Positions 29,251 through 38,271 of a DNA stretch of 64,000 nucleotides are shown piece after piece. The notes under the pieces were generated by a model. That model worked only from the letters and a program-made list of their open reading frames with translations. It had not been told where the DNA came from and did not search any database. A program made the translations under genes and the position numbers. The DNA comes from Duganella callida (GTDB lineage: Bacteria > Pseudomonadota > Gammaproteobacteria > Burkholderiales > Burkholderiaceae_D): positions 1 to 64,000 of the forward strand of contig NZ_SPVG01000233.1 of assembly GCF_004614165.1 (NCBI RefSeq). The letters run 5' to 3'. Within the stretch, counting starts at the first letter, position 1, and every line of letters starts with the position of its first letter.

Positions 29251-30000
29251 ATGAAAGTCTTGGTACCTGTCAAACGTGTGGTTGACTACAACGTCAAAGT
29301 GCGTGTGAAGTCCGACGGCACCGGCGTCGATATCGCCAACGTCAAAATGTCGATGAACCCGTTCGACGAGATCGCGGTGGAAGAAGCCACCCGCCTGAAG
29401 GAAGCCGGCAAGGTCACCGAAGTGATCGCCGTATCGGCTGGTGTGACCCAGTGCCAGGAAACCCTGCGTACCGCGATGGCGATCGGCGCCGACCGCGGCA
29501 TCCTGGTGGAAACCGCCACCGAACTGGAACCGCTGGCCGTGGCCAAGCTGCTGAAAGCGCTGGCCGACAAGGAGCAGCCGCAACTGATCATCCTGGGCAA
29601 GCAGGCGATCGACGACGATTCCAACCAGACCGGCCAGATGCTGGCCGCGCTGCTGGGCTGGCCGCAAGCGACCTTCGCCTCGAAAGTGGTGCTGGAAGAC
29701 GGCAAAGCCACCGTCACCCGCGAAGTGGACGGCGGCCTGGAAACCCTGGCGCTGACCCTGCCGGCCATCGTCACCACCGACCTGCGCCTGAACGAGCCGC
29801 GCTACGTGACCCTGCCGAACATCATGAAGGCGAAGAAGAAAACCCTGGACGTGACCAAGCCGGAAGACCTGGGCGTGGACGTCACCCCGCGTCTGAAGAC
29901 CGTCAAGGTTGCCGAGCCGGCGAAACGTTCCGCCGGCATCACCGTACCGGACGCCGCCACCCTGGTCGCAAAACTGCGCACCGAAGCTAAAGTCATCTAA
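29251..30000 (+). CDS. etfB: Electron transfer flavoprotein subunit beta
   Basis: 249 residues, the usual size. It opens [19 protein letters not shown] and has the AMP-binding stretch ITDLG-type segment and [11 protein letters not shown], plus the ETF-beta signature near [24 protein letters not shown]. With EtfA it binds FAD and AMP and carries electrons from acyl-CoA dehydrogenases to ETF-quinone oxidoreductase. The EtfA gene follows after 12 bases and an acyl-CoA dehydrogenase gene after that. Confidence 0.96.
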   Translation: MKVLVPVKRVVDYNVKVRVKSDGTGVDIANVKMSMNPFDEIAVEEATRLKEAGKVTEVIAVSAGVTQCQETLRTAMAIGADRGILVETATELEPLAVAKLLKALADKEQPQLIILGKQAIDDDSNQTGQMLAALLGWPQATFASKVVLEDGKATVTREVDGGLETLALTLPAIVTTDLRLNEPRYVTLPNIMKAKKKTLDVTKPEDLGVDVTPRLKTVKVAEPAKRSAGITVPDAATLVAKLRTEAKVI

Positions 30001-30012
30001 AGGAAATCCAAC

Positions 30013-30945
30013 ATGGTCGCATTAGTTATCGCAGAACACGACAACGCCAGCCTGAAGGCCAGCACCCTGCACACCGTGACCGCGGCCGCCCAGTGCGGCG
30101 GCGACGTGCACGTGCTGGTGGCCGGCGCCAACGCCGCCGCCGTGGCTACCGCCGCCGCCGCCATCGCCGGCGTGTCGAAAGTGCTCCACGCCGACGCCGC
30201 CCACTTCGCCGACGGCCTGGCCGAAAACGTCGCCGAGCAGGTACTGGCCGTGGCCGCTTCGTACAGCCACATCCTGGCGCCCGCCACCGCGTACGGCAAG
30301 AACATCCTGCCGCGCGTGGCCGCCAAGCTGGACGTGGCGCAGATCTCGGAAATCACCAAGGTCGACTCGCCGGACACCTTCGAGCGTCCTATCTACGCCG
30401 GCAACGCCATCGCCACCGTGCAGTCGGGCGACAAGGTCAAGGTCATCACCGTGCGCGCCACCGGCTTCGACGCCGCCGCCGCCACCGGCGGTGCGGCCGC
30501 GGTGGACACCGTGGCGGCCGTGGCCGATTCGGGCAAATCGGCCTTCGTCGGCCGCGAAGTGGCCAAGTCGGACCGTCCTGAGCTGACCGCCGCCAAGATC
30601 ATCGTTTCCGGTGGCCGCGGCATGGGTTCGGGCGAAGCGTTCAAGCTCCTGGAGCCGCTGGCCGACAAGCTGGGCGCCGCCATGGGCGCCTCGCGCGCCG
30701 CCGTGGACGCGGGCTTCGTGCCGAACGACTGGCAGGTGGGCCAGACCGGCAAGATCGTCGCGCCCAACCTGTACATCGCGGTCGGCATCTCCGGCGCGAT
30801 CCAGCACCTGGCCGGCATGAAGGATTCGAAAACCATCGTCGCCATCAACAAGGATCCGGAAGCGCCGATCTTCTCCGTTGCCGACTACGGCATCGTAGGC
30901 GACCTGTTCGAAGTCGTGCCCCAACTGGTTGCCGAACTGGGTTAA
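30013..30945 (+). CDS. etfA: Electron transfer flavoprotein subunit alpha
   Basis: 310 residues, with AAAGGAAA before the ATG. The C-terminal FAD domain is clear: [47 protein letters not shown] and [24 protein letters not shown]. The N-terminal domain is rich in alanine. It forms the heterodimeric flavoprotein with EtfB. A terminator-like hairpin follows directly. Confidence 0.96.
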   Translation: MVALVIAEHDNASLKASTLHTVTAAAQCGGDVHVLVAGANAAAVATAAAAIAGVSKVLHADAAHFADGLAENVAEQVLAVAASYSHILAPATAYGKNILPRVAAKLDVAQISEITKVDSPDTFERPIYAGNAIATVQSGDKVKVITVRATGFDAAAATGGAAAVDTVAAVADSGKSAFVGREVAKSDRPELTAAKIIVSGGRGMGSGEAFKLLEPLADKLGAAMGASRAAVDAGFVPNDWQVGQTGKIVAPNLYIAVGISGAIQHLAGMKDSKTIVAINKDPEAPIFSVADYGIVGDLFEVVPQLVAELG

Positions 30946-30965
30946 TACCGAATAAAAGCAAATCC

Positions 30966-31009
30966 AAGGCCACGCTGATCCGGACATGCCGGATTGCCGT
31001 GGCCTTTTT
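30966..31009 (+). terminator. Terminator-like hairpin between etfA and the acyl-CoA dehydrogenase gene
   Basis: AAGGCCACG (30966-30974) pairs with CGTGGCCTT (30998-31006), with an inner hairpin ATCCGG/CCGGAT. TTTTT occupies 31005-31009. It ends only 13 bases before the next start codon. Confidence 0.75.
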
Positions 31010-31022
31010 CTTGGAGACAGAG

Positions 31023-32813
31023 ATGCCGTATCAAGCACCGATCAAAGACATGCTGTTCGTGATGAACGAATTGGCCGGCCTGCAAGCCATCAGCGAACTG
31101 CCGGGCTGCGAGGACGCCACCCCGGAAACCGCCGAGGCCGTGCTGGAAGAATGCGCGAAATTCGTCGCCGGCGAAATCGCCCCGCTGAACCATGCGGGCG
31201 ACAAGGAGCCGAGCTACTGGACCAGGGAAGGCGTGGTCACCTCGAACGGATTTAAGGAAGCATTCCGCCAGTTCGCCGACGCCGGCTGGCAGGGCTTGCA
31301 GCATCCGACCGAATTCGGCGGCCAGGGTCTGCCCAAGCTGGTCGGCACGCCGTGCGTGGAGATGCTGCACGGCGCCAACCTGTCGTTCGCGCTGTGCCCG
31401 CTGCTGTCGGACGGCGCCATCGAAGCGCTGCTGACCGCCGGCAGCGACGCGCAGAAAGCCACCTTCCTGGAACCGCTGGTGACCGGCAAGTGGACCGGCA
31501 CCATGAACCTGACCGAGCCGCAGGCCGGCTCCGACCTGGCCGCCGTACGCACCCGCGCCGAGCCGCAGGGCGACGGCACCTACAAGATTTTCGGCACCAA
31601 GATCTTCATCACCTATGGCGATCACGACATGACCGAAAACATCATCCACCTGGTGCTGGCGCGCACGCCGGACGCGCCAGCGGGCGTGAAGGGCATCTCG
31701 CTGTTCATCGTGCCGAAGTTCCTGGTCAACGCCGACGGCTCGCTGGGCGCGCGCAATGACGCGCACTGCGTCTCGATCGAGCACAAGCTCGGCATCAAGG
31801 CCAGCCCGACCGCGGTGCTGCAGTTCGGCGACAACGGCGGCGCCATCGGCACGCTGGTGGGCGAAGAGAACCGCGGCCTGGAGTACATGTTCATCATGAT
31901 GAACGCGGCGCGCTTCGGCGTCGGCATGCAGGGCATCGGCGTATCCGAGCACGCCTACCAGCACGCGCTGGCGTACGCCAAGGAGCGCGTGCAATCGCGC
32001 GACCTGAACGGCTCGCCGGCCGGCGTGGCCATCATCCATCATCCGGACGTGCGCCGCATGCTGATGAACATGCGTGCCCAGACCGAGGCGGCGCGCGCGC
32101 TGGCCTACGTCGGCGCATCGCTGTACGACCAGGCGCACCACAGCGCCGACGCCGGCGAACGCGCGCGCAACCAGGCCGTGTACGAATACCTGGTGCCGGT
32201 GATCAAGGGCTGGTCGACCGAAATGTCGCAGGACGTCACCCGCGACGGCGTGCAGATCCACGGCGGCATGGGCTTCATCGAAGAAACCGGCGCGGCGCAG
32301 CACTACCGCGACGCCAAGATCCTGACCATCTACGAAGGCACGACCGCCATCCAGGCCAACGACCTGATCGGCCGCAAGACCGTACGCGACGGCGGCAAGG
32401 TGGCGAAAGACCTGATCGCGCAAGTGCGCGCCACCGAAGCCGAGCTGGCAGGTGTGGAAGGCGCCGACTTCGCCGCCATCCGCAAGCGCCTGGGGCAGGG
32501 CGCGGCGGATCTGGAAGCGGTGGTGGACTACGTGGTGGCCAACTTCAAGGGCGACATCAAGGGCGTGTTCGCGGGCAGCGTACCGTACCTGAAGCTGGCC
32601 GGCATCGTGCTGGGCGGCTGGCAGATGGCGCGCGCCGCGCTGATTTCGCAGCGGAAGCTGGCGGCCGGCGAAGGCGATGCCAGCTTCTACCAGGCCAAGA
32701 TCGTCACCGCGCGCTTCTTTGCCGACCACTTCCTGGCGCAATCGGGCGGCATGCGCAGCGCCATCGTCGACGGCAGCGCCGGCGTCCTCGCGCTCGACGT
32801 CGAGCAGTTCTAA
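31023..32813 (+). CDS. Acyl-CoA dehydrogenase (C-terminal-domain-extended, DmdC-like)
   Basis: 596 residues, the long type used for 3-methylmercaptopropionyl-CoA or medium/long-chain acyl-CoA. FAD-binding MNLTEPQAGSD and GTKIFITYGDHD are present. The probable catalytic glutamate is in ILTIYEGTTAIQANDLIGRK, and DVTRDGVQIHGGMGFIEE precedes it. The last ~140 residues are the C-terminal extension typical of this subfamily. It passes electrons to EtfAB, encoded just upstream. The start ATG has GGAG ten bases before it, directly after a terminator-like hairpin. Its stop codon abuts the second palindromic repeat. Confidence 0.9.
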   Translation: MPYQAPIKDMLFVMNELAGLQAISELPGCEDATPETAEAVLEECAKFVAGEIAPLNHAGDKEPSYWTREGVVTSNGFKEAFRQFADAGWQGLQHPTEFGGQGLPKLVGTPCVEMLHGANLSFALCPLLSDGAIEALLTAGSDAQKATFLEPLVTGKWTGTMNLTEPQAGSDLAAVRTRAEPQGDGTYKIFGTKIFITYGDHDMTENIIHLVLARTPDAPAGVKGISLFIVPKFLVNADGSLGARNDAHCVSIEHKLGIKASPTAVLQFGDNGGAIGTLVGEENRGLEYMFIMMNAARFGVGMQGIGVSEHAYQHALAYAKERVQSRDLNGSPAGVAIIHHPDVRRMLMNMRAQTEAARALAYVGASLYDQAHHSADAGERARNQAVYEYLVPVIKGWSTEMSQDVTRDGVQIHGGMGFIEETGAAQHYRDAKILTIYEGTTAIQANDLIGRKTVRDGGKVAKDLIAQVRATEAELAGVEGADFAAIRKRLGQGAADLEAVVDYVVANFKGDIKGVFAGSVPYLKLAGIVLGGWQMARAALISQRKLAAGEGDASFYQAKIVTARFFADHFLAQSGGMRSAIVDGSAGVLALDVEQF

Positions 32814-32917
32814 ACTCCGGAGGCAAACTCCGGGGTCAGGTCTTCCATTGCGTCACGGGCTCTGCTGTAGCGGTCGCTACAGCAGAGCCCGTGACGCAAT
32901 GGAAGACCTGACCCCGG
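32811..32917 (+). repeat. Large palindromic repeat element, copy 2 (complete)
   Basis: A perfect palindrome with 43-base arms (32830-32872 and 32875-32917) around the dinucleotide GT. It is preceded by a small hairpin, CCGGAG-GCAAA-CTCCGG (32817-32833), that starts right at the stop codon of the acyl-CoA dehydrogenase. It is homologous to copy 1 at 1-87 and lies in the same orientation relative to the upstream gene. Confidence 0.92.
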
Positions 32918-32974
32918 ATTGAATCCAATTCGCTGGGCGATACGTACAAGCTGGATACGTTATCGAGGCCAGCA

Positions 32975-33199
32975 ATGAATTCCATCTTTATCCGCACCGC
33001 CATTTCGACCCATCGCAAAGCTTACGCGATCAAGCGTATGAATGCCGCGGCCCAGCGTCTGTTGCGCGCCGAATCGATGGCCGAGGAAATTCGGGCCGGG
33101 CGTTGGGTGCTTGCCTGGGCGCTGGCGGCCGGCGCCAGGCGCGCTTCACGCCCATTGCGGGCCGGCCTGATGTCGCGCGCTTCTACTGGTCTGCACTAA
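32975..33199 (+). CDS. Possible small basic protein (74 aa)
   Basis: GAGG lies six bases before the ATG. The protein is rich in Arg and Ala (AAQRLLRAESMAEEIRAGRWVLAWALAAGARRASR) and might form one amphipathic and one hydrophobic helix. It overlaps the end of the convergent proline dehydrogenase gene by 17 bases. No family is recognised, and the composition could be a by-product of GC-rich DNA, so the call is tentative. Confidence 0.45.
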   Translation: MNSIFIRTAISTHRKAYAIKRMNAAAQRLLRAESMAEEIRAGRWVLAWALAAGARRASRPLRAGLMSRASTGLH

Positions 33200-34157
33200 G
33201 GTCGATGATCGCCTGATACACGCGCACCGGTTCTTCGGCAATCCGGTTCAGCACGTAGAGGAAGTGCTCTTCGCCAAACACCGCGTATTCGCGTGTCGGA
33301 AAGCCGCGCGCCTGCAGGGCGTCGATCTGTTCGGTGCCGAGGCCGATCAGCGATTCGAACTCGAACCAGCGCGGGTCGATGCGTTCCTGCACGATGAGGT
33401 CGGCGATGCCGGCCTGGATGTTACTGTCGTGCGTGGCGATCGAGCATTTGTGGCCGCTCAGCAGCAGTTCCTGTGCGTAGCGGTGGTAGGTGGCCGCCAG
33501 CTCCGGGCTGTTGCGTTCGTGCGCCACGCCGGGCGGTTCGAGGAAGGCGCCTTTCACCAGGCGGATGCGCCCGGGCAGTTTCATCAGCTGCGGCAAATCC
33601 TGGGCGGTGCGGTGACGCTTGGCCGGCACGGTGATGCCGACGTTGCGCAAGTCGTCTTCGCGGTGCAGCCGGGTGTAGATGGCGTAGATGTCGTCGGCAC
33701 GGTCCGCGCCTTCCATCGAGATCATCACTTCGCGGTTGATCTCGGCCGCCGCCAGGGCGATGCGCCGGGCGTTGCGGTAGCCCAGTTCCAGGTCCGCCAG
33801 CGAGCCGACGTGCGACACGTCGAAGGAGATCGAGCAGTTCAGGTTGCGCTGGCCGATGGCGCGCACCAGTTGCAGGAACACTTCGGTTTCGGCCATGGCA
33901 AACGCCTCCTCACGCACGCTCTCGCCCATGTATTCGGCCGACGCCGCATGGCCGCGCGCGATAATCTGTTCGACGCGTTGCAAGGCCTCGTCCACGCTGC
34001 GTCCGGCCACGTAGCGCTGCGACACCTTGTGCATGTATGGCTGCAGCAGCGGGTCATTGCAGAACTTTTCCTTGGCGTTTTCGTCCAGTGCCAGTGCGCG
34101 CAGCCTGGCTGCGGCCTGATCCACGAGTCCTTGCCATTCCAGCGGAAACGCAGCCAT
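33183..34157 (-). CDS. Proline dehydrogenase (monofunctional)
   Basis: 324 residues, the size of stand-alone PRODH rather than fused PutA. The TIM-barrel signature is seen: SISFDVSHVGSLADLELG, VMISMEGADRADDIYAIY, RIRLVKGAFLEPPG and CSIATHDSNIQAGI. It oxidises proline to pyrroline-5-carboxylate with FAD at the membrane. No P5C dehydrogenase gene is adjacent. It starts three bases after the glycine-zipper gene, as the last gene of a three-gene minus-strand cluster. Confidence 0.85.
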   Translation of the reverse strand: MAAFPLEWQGLVDQAAARLRALALDENAKEKFCNDPLLQPYMHKVSQRYVAGRSVDEALQRVEQIIARGHAASAEYMGESVREEAFAMAETEVFLQLVRAIGQRNLNCSISFDVSHVGSLADLELGYRNARRIALAAAEINREVMISMEGADRADDIYAIYTRLHREDDLRNVGITVPAKRHRTAQDLPQLMKLPGRIRLVKGAFLEPPGVAHERNSPELAATYHRYAQELLLSGHKCSIATHDSNIQAGIADLIVQERIDPRWFEFESLIGLGTEQIDALQARGFPTREYAVFGEEHFLYVLNRIAEEPVRVYQAIIDLSADQ

Positions 34158-34160
34158 GGA

Positions 34161-34748
34161 TCAGCGACGCACGATGGTGCCGTTGACGTGTTCGACGCGG
34201 TCGCCGCTGAGCATCTGCGGGTCGTGGTCGAACAGGAAACTGGCTTCGCGGCCGTTGTCGTAGCGGACGTTGACGGTCCACTGCTTGCTGGCCTTGGCTT
34301 TTTCCTCGATCTTCTTGCCGGCGTAGGCGCCGCCGGCGGCGCCGGCCAGCGTCGCCACCTGGCGGCCGTGACCGCTGCCGACCTGGTTGCCGAGCAGGGC
34401 GCCGGCGACGCCGCCGGCGATCAGGCCCAGCGAGCTGCTCTCGCCAGCCTTTTCGCCCAGCACCACCGAGGTTACCTTGCCGCACTCGCCATGGCAGGCG
34501 CCCGGCTTGCTCTGGTAGGCAGTCTTGGCTTGCGTCAGCGCTTTGTCGTATGCGGTCTTGGCGTCACGCAGGCATTGCATGCGCGCGCCGGAATTGTTTT
34601 CATCCGCGCACAGCTTTTTATCTTCGGCGTAGCGGGTGTTGATGCGCCGGGTTTCGGCGTTGTACTGGTCCTTCGACATCTGCGCCTGGGCGGCGCCGGT
34701 GGTCAGGCTGGCCAGCAGCATCGTCGCCAGCAGGGTGCGGTTATGCAT
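34161..34748 (-). CDS. Glycine-zipper 2TM-domain outer envelope protein
   Basis: 195 residues from the ATG at 34748 with AAGGAGAA before it. It has a signal peptide of about 22 residues ending AAQAQ. The middle part is helical with four cysteines (C47, C59, and a CHGEC pair). The glycine zipper is SLGLIAGGVAGALLGNQVGSG with HGRQVATLAGAAGGAYAG, as in SlyB/Pcp-like proteins. A short C-terminal beta domain resembles the usual tail (WTVNVRYDNGREASF). It probably sits at the outer membrane. Confidence 0.8.
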   Translation of the reverse strand: MHNRTLLATMLLASLTTGAAQAQMSKDQYNAETRRINTRYAEDKKLCADENNSGARMQCLRDAKTAYDKALTQAKTAYQSKPGACHGECGKVTSVVLGEKAGESSSLGLIAGGVAGALLGNQVGSGHGRQVATLAGAAGGAYAGKKIEEKAKASKQWTVNVRYDNGREASFLFDHDPQMLSGDRVEHVNGTIVRR

Positions 34749-34761
34749 GTTGTTCTCCTTC

Positions 34762-35190
34762 TTAGCCATAGGCTCCGCCAGTGTACAGTAAGTCAAACAG
34801 ACGCGAGATGGTGGCAATCAGGCCGCCGGCGCCGATCATCATGCTGGCCACCAGTACCACCGCCACCGGCCAGTGAGTGTCCGATTGGCGGCCCGAGGCG
34901 GCGTTGTGGCGGGCGTCCCATTTTTCATCGGGCGTCAGGCCCATCACCAGCGCTTCGAGGAAGCCGGCCAGGCCGGACACAATGATCGGCAGCAGCTTGT
35001 AAAAACCGTCCGCCTGCGGCGCCAGCGCCGAGATCAGCAGCGAGGCCGGCAGGCAGGCCAGGTGCGCCCACAGCCAGCGGTCGCGCAGGCCGCCCAGGTA
35101 CAGCCGCTGCAGCCCCAGTCCGCCGAGCAGGAAGGCCAGCAGGGCCGCCAGTGTCTTGTTTTTGTGACGGGCACGATGCAAAGCAGTCAT
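34762..35190 (-). CDS. TM2-domain membrane protein
   Basis: 142 residues. It opens with KNKTLAALLAFLLGGLGLQR, the TM2-domain phrase with glycine-rich turn, then LYLGG. Four or so membrane helices follow, with a DEKWDARHNAASG loop before the last. The function of TM2 proteins is unknown. First gene of the cluster with the glycine-zipper and proline dehydrogenase genes. Confidence 0.75.
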   Translation of the reverse strand: MTALHRARHKNKTLAALLAFLLGGLGLQRLYLGGLRDRWLWAHLACLPASLLISALAPQADGFYKLLPIIVSGLAGFLEALVMGLTPDEKWDARHNAASGRQSDTHWPVAVVLVASMMIGAGGLIATISRLFDLLYTGGAYG

Positions 35191-35340
35191 GTTTATTCAG
35201 CAAAATGGTCGGTAAACCGCCAGTATCAGGCATAATACGGCCCCCGGCGACTCTTTTTTAATAGCACAGCTATTGCCCTGAACGCCGGAACGGGGGATAA
35301 TCTTTGATTACCTCAATCTGCCCGATTATTTCATTAACGC

Positions 35341-35370
35341 TTGCTGCTTCGCGGCCAAGCGCGCTATAAT
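35341..35370 (+). promoter_or_regulatory. Promoter of the rpsP operon
   Basis: TTGCTG (35341-35346) and a perfect TATAAT (35365-35370), spacer 18 bases, 40 bases before the rpsP start. A small hairpin AATAGC-ACA-GCTATT lies further upstream near 35261-35275. Confidence 0.7.
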
Positions 35371-35410
35371 TTGCGGCTTTTTCCGTCCTAGCACAATTTT
35401 TGGAAATATT

Positions 35411-35662
35411 ATGGTCGTTATTCGTTTAGCTCGTGGTGGCGCAAAAAAGCGTCCTTTCTTCAACATCGTTGCAACCGATTCGCGTAACCGTCGCGATGGC
35501 CGTTTCATCGAGCGTATCGGCTTCTACAACCCGATGGCTTCCGGCGCTGAAGTTGGCCTGCGTATCACCGAAGACCGTCTGGCTCACTGGCAGTCCGTCG
35601 GCGCGCAACTGTCGCCAACCGTTGCCCGTCTGGTCGCCCAGAACAAGAAAGCAGCAGCTTAA
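35411..35662 (+). CDS. rpsP: 30S ribosomal protein S16
   Basis: 83 residues, with the family opening [20 protein letters not shown] and the central [16 protein letters not shown]. It is needed for 30S assembly. First gene of the conserved order rpsP-rimM-trmD-rplS with its own strong promoter just upstream. Confidence 0.97.
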   Translation: MVVIRLARGGAKKRPFFNIVATDSRNRRDGRFIERIGFYNPMASGAEVGLRITEDRLAHWQSVGAQLSPTVARLVAQNKKAAA

Positions 35663-35679
35663 TTCGTCTGGTAGCCGGT

Positions 35680-36240
35680 TTGACCGAGAAGAATGCATCC
35701 GGGGTGAAAATCCCCGAAGACCTGGTGCAGGTGGGCTTCATCGCCGGTGCCTACGGTATCGCCGGCTGGGTCAGGATCCGTCCTTTCTCGGAAGAGGCGG
35801 ATGCACTTCGCAAGGTCAAGACCTGGTGGCTGGATAAGCCGGCGTTGCGCGATGTCGATGTGCAGCAGGTCAAACTGCATAGCGGCGATGTCGTGGCGCG
35901 CCTGGTGGGTGTTGCCGACCGGGATCTGGCCGAGTCGCTCAAGGGCGCCGGTGTCTTCATCCCGCAAAGCCGTTTCCCGGCGCTGGCCGAAGACGAGTTT
36001 TACTGGACCGATCTGATCGGTCTGGAAGTAGAGAATTTACAAGGTGAGCACCTGGGCAAGGTGACTGACATGATGAGCAATGGACCGCAATCGATCCTGC
36101 GCATCACGCCGGCTCCCGCACCCGATGCCGACCCCGATGTGGCGGCGCAAGAGCGCCTGATCCCGTTTGTGGACGCGTTCATCAATAAGGTGGACAAGGA
36201 AGCGGGCAAGATCATCGTCGACTGGGGCCTTGACTATTAG
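35680..36240 (+). CDS. rimM: Ribosome maturation factor RimM
   Basis: 186 residues if read from TTG at 35680. No ATG is in frame near the start, and a GTG at 35704 would remove eight residues. The N-terminal barrel shows VQVGFIAGAYGIAGWVRIRPF and the PRC-like C-terminal domain shows FYWTDLIGLEVENLQGEHLGKV. It helps 16S rRNA processing by binding S19. It is 17 bases after rpsP. The non-ATG start may keep its level below that of the ribosomal proteins, as RimM is known to be made at a low level in E. coli. Confidence 0.93.
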   Translation: MTEKNASGVKIPEDLVQVGFIAGAYGIAGWVRIRPFSEEADALRKVKTWWLDKPALRDVDVQQVKLHSGDVVARLVGVADRDLAESLKGAGVFIPQSRFPALAEDEFYWTDLIGLEVENLQGEHLGKVTDMMSNGPQSILRITPAPAPDADPDVAAQERLIPFVDAFINKVDKEAGKIIVDWGLDY

Positions 36241-36265
36241 CGCAATACATTGAGGGCGGTTCGCC

Positions 36266-37012
36266 ATGCAATTCGATGTCGTAACCCTGTTCCCGGAAAT
36301 GTTTGCCGCGATTACGCAGTCGGGCGTGACCCGGCGCGCGTTTGAACAGAATAAATGTGGCCTGACGTTGTGGAATCCGCGCGATTTCACCACCGACAAT
36401 CACCGCACCGTGGATGACCGCCCATATGGCGGCGGCCCCGGCATGGTGATGCTGGCCAAGCCGCTGGAGCAGACCATCCACGCCGCGCGGCAGCGCCAGA
36501 CCGACGCCGGTCTGCCGCCGCCGCGGGTGGTGTTCATGTCGCCCCAGGGCAAGCAGTTGACGCACGAGCGCGTGATGCAGCTGAAGCAGGAGCCCGGTCT
36601 GGTGGTCCTGTGCGGCCGCTACGAAGCGGTCGATCAGCGCCTGCTCGACCGTTGCGTCGACGAGGAAATCAGCCTCGGCGATTTCGTGCTGTCCGGCGGT
36701 GAATTGCCGGCGATGGCCTTGATGGACGCGGTGATCCGCCAGATTCCCGGCGTGCTGAACACCGACGCCTCGGCCATCGAAGACAGCTTCGTCAATGGCC
36801 TGCTGGATTCGCCGCACTACACGCGGCCGGTATCGTACGAAGGGGTGGAAGTGCCGCCGATCCTGATGGGCGGCAACCACGCCGAGATAGAAAAATGGCG
36901 CCGCCAGCGCATGCTGGAAGCGACCGCGCGCAAGCGACCGGATTTGCTGGTCAAGGCACGTGAGGCAGGTTTGCTCACCAAACATGACGAGCAATTTTTG
37001 GCGGGTTTGTAA
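36266..37012 (+). CDS. trmD: tRNA (guanine-N1-)-methyltransferase
   Basis: 248 residues. The knotted SPOUT fold signature is plain: [13 protein letters not shown] at the start, [25 protein letters not shown] and [16 protein letters not shown]. It methylates G37 of tRNAs with SAM to prevent +1 frameshifting. Third gene of the rpsP operon. Confidence 0.97.
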   Translation: MQFDVVTLFPEMFAAITQSGVTRRAFEQNKCGLTLWNPRDFTTDNHRTVDDRPYGGGPGMVMLAKPLEQTIHAARQRQTDAGLPPPRVVFMSPQGKQLTHERVMQLKQEPGLVVLCGRYEAVDQRLLDRCVDEEISLGDFVLSGGELPAMALMDAVIRQIPGVLNTDASAIEDSFVNGLLDSPHYTRPVSYEGVEVPPILMGGNHAEIEKWRRQRMLEATARKRPDLLVKAREAGLLTKHDEQFLAGL

Positions 37013-37086
37013 AACCCCGCTTTGTTAAACCCCATCCTCTACTGGGCATCTAGAGCGCGCCAGCAAGATGGTTTTTGGAGTCTGAA

Positions 37087-37473
37087 ATGAACCTGATTCA
37101 ACAACTCGAGCAAGAAGAAATCGCTCGCCTGGGCAAAAACATCCCTGAATTTGCACCTGGCGATACCGTGGTAGTCAACGTGAACGTAGTCGAAGGCACC
37201 CGCAAGCGCGCCCAGGCTTACGAAGGCGTTGTTATCGCCCGTCGCAACCGTGGCCTGAACTCGAACTTCATCGTTCGCAAGATCTCGTCCGGCGAAGGCG
37301 TTGAGCGTACCTTCCAGCTGTACTCGCCGCTGATCGCTTCGATCGAAGTGAAACGCCGCGGTGACGTACGTCGCGCCAAGCTGTACTACCTGCGTGATCG
37401 TTCCGGCAAGTCGGCACGTATCAAGGAAAAACTGCCAAACCGCCGCCCAGCAGCAGCGAAAGCAGCCGCGTAA
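37087..37473 (+). CDS. rplS: 50S ribosomal protein L19
   Basis: 128 residues from the ATG at 37087, preceded by TTGGAG. The core [19 protein letters not shown] and [20 protein letters not shown] is typical. The Ala-rich tail (PAAAKAAA) is usual for betaproteobacteria. It lies at the 30S/50S interface. Last gene of the rpsP operon, followed by a terminator. Confidence 0.97.
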   Translation: MNLIQQLEQEEIARLGKNIPEFAPGDTVVVNVNVVEGTRKRAQAYEGVVIARRNRGLNSNFIVRKISSGEGVERTFQLYSPLIASIEVKRRGDVRRAKLYYLRDRSGKSARIKEKLPNRRPAAAKAAA

Positions 37474-37493
37474 TATCGGTTGTGTTTGGAGAG

Positions 37494-37518
37494 AAGGGCG
37501 CCCGTGGGCGCCCTTTTT
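37494..37518 (+). terminator. Rho-independent terminator of the rpsP operon
   Basis: AGGGCGCC pairs with GGCGCCCT through a tight loop, then TTTTT at 37514-37518. Confidence 0.85.
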
Positions 37519-37537
37519 CGTCTGAAGGAGGTGCCCC

Positions 37538-38203
37538 GTGGCCAAGCCCCTGTTCGATCCGCAACAACTTCCCGTCGAAGCCATCGCCGGCGAACCGGCC
37601 CTGGCCGCCGAGCGCCTGCAGGCGGACTGGTTGCGCACGCGCTTTGCCGCGCCGCCGCCGTGGACGCCGGAAGCCGGCGAGCGCGCGCTGCCGGGCCGCG
37701 AAGACCGCGCGCCGACGCCGGCCTCGGTGCTGGTGCCGCTGGTGCAGCGTGCGTCCGGCCTGACCATTCTGCTGACCCAGCGCACCGCGCACCTGACCGA
37801 CCATCCGGGCCAGATCAGCTTCCCCGGCGGCCGCGCCGAGGACTACGACAGCGACGCCATCGACACCGCGCTGCGCGAGTCGGAAGAGGAGATCGGCCTG
37901 GCGCGGCGCCACGTGGAAATCCTCGGCAGCCTGCCGCGCTATCTGACCGGCACCGGATATTGCGTGACGCCGGTGGTGGGACTGGTGCAGCCGCCGTTCG
38001 AGGTCAGCGCCGATCCGGGCGAGGTGGCTGCCATCTTCGAAGTGCCGCTGGCCTTCCTGATGGATGGCAAGAACCACCAGCGCCTGTCGGTCGAACTGGC
38101 GGGCGGACGCCGCACGTTTTACGCCATGCCGTATGAGGCTTATTACATCTGGGGCGCCACCGCGGGCATGCTGCGCAATCTGTTCCATTTCTTGCGCGCA
38201 TAG
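37538..38203 (+). CDS. Nudix hydrolase, CoA pyrophosphatase type
   Basis: 221 residues from a GTG at 37538 with AAGGAGGTG upstream. The Nudix box is FPGGRAEDYDSDAIDTALRE with SEEEIGL after it, and the CoA-specific UPF0035 phrase LLTQRTAHLTDHPGQISFPG precedes it. It cleaves CoA into phosphopantetheine and 3',5'-ADP. It directly follows the rplS terminator; the CobD-like gene follows. Confidence 0.9.
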   Translation: MAKPLFDPQQLPVEAIAGEPALAAERLQADWLRTRFAAPPPWTPEAGERALPGREDRAPTPASVLVPLVQRASGLTILLTQRTAHLTDHPGQISFPGGRAEDYDSDAIDTALRESEEEIGLARRHVEILGSLPRYLTGTGYCVTPVVGLVQPPFEVSADPGEVAAIFEVPLAFLMDGKNHQRLSVELAGGRRTFYAMPYEAYYIWGATAGMLRNLFHFLRA

Positions 38204-38271
38204 CGGTAACTAGGCTATCGTAGCGGGCATACTGAGGCCCACTACGGCTATGCCAACGCAAAGGACGTTTA

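Noticed and set aside
32830-32917. Insertion sequence with terminal inverted repeats
   Set aside because: Only two bases separate the arms, so there is no transposase or cargo; it is a palindromic repeat instead.
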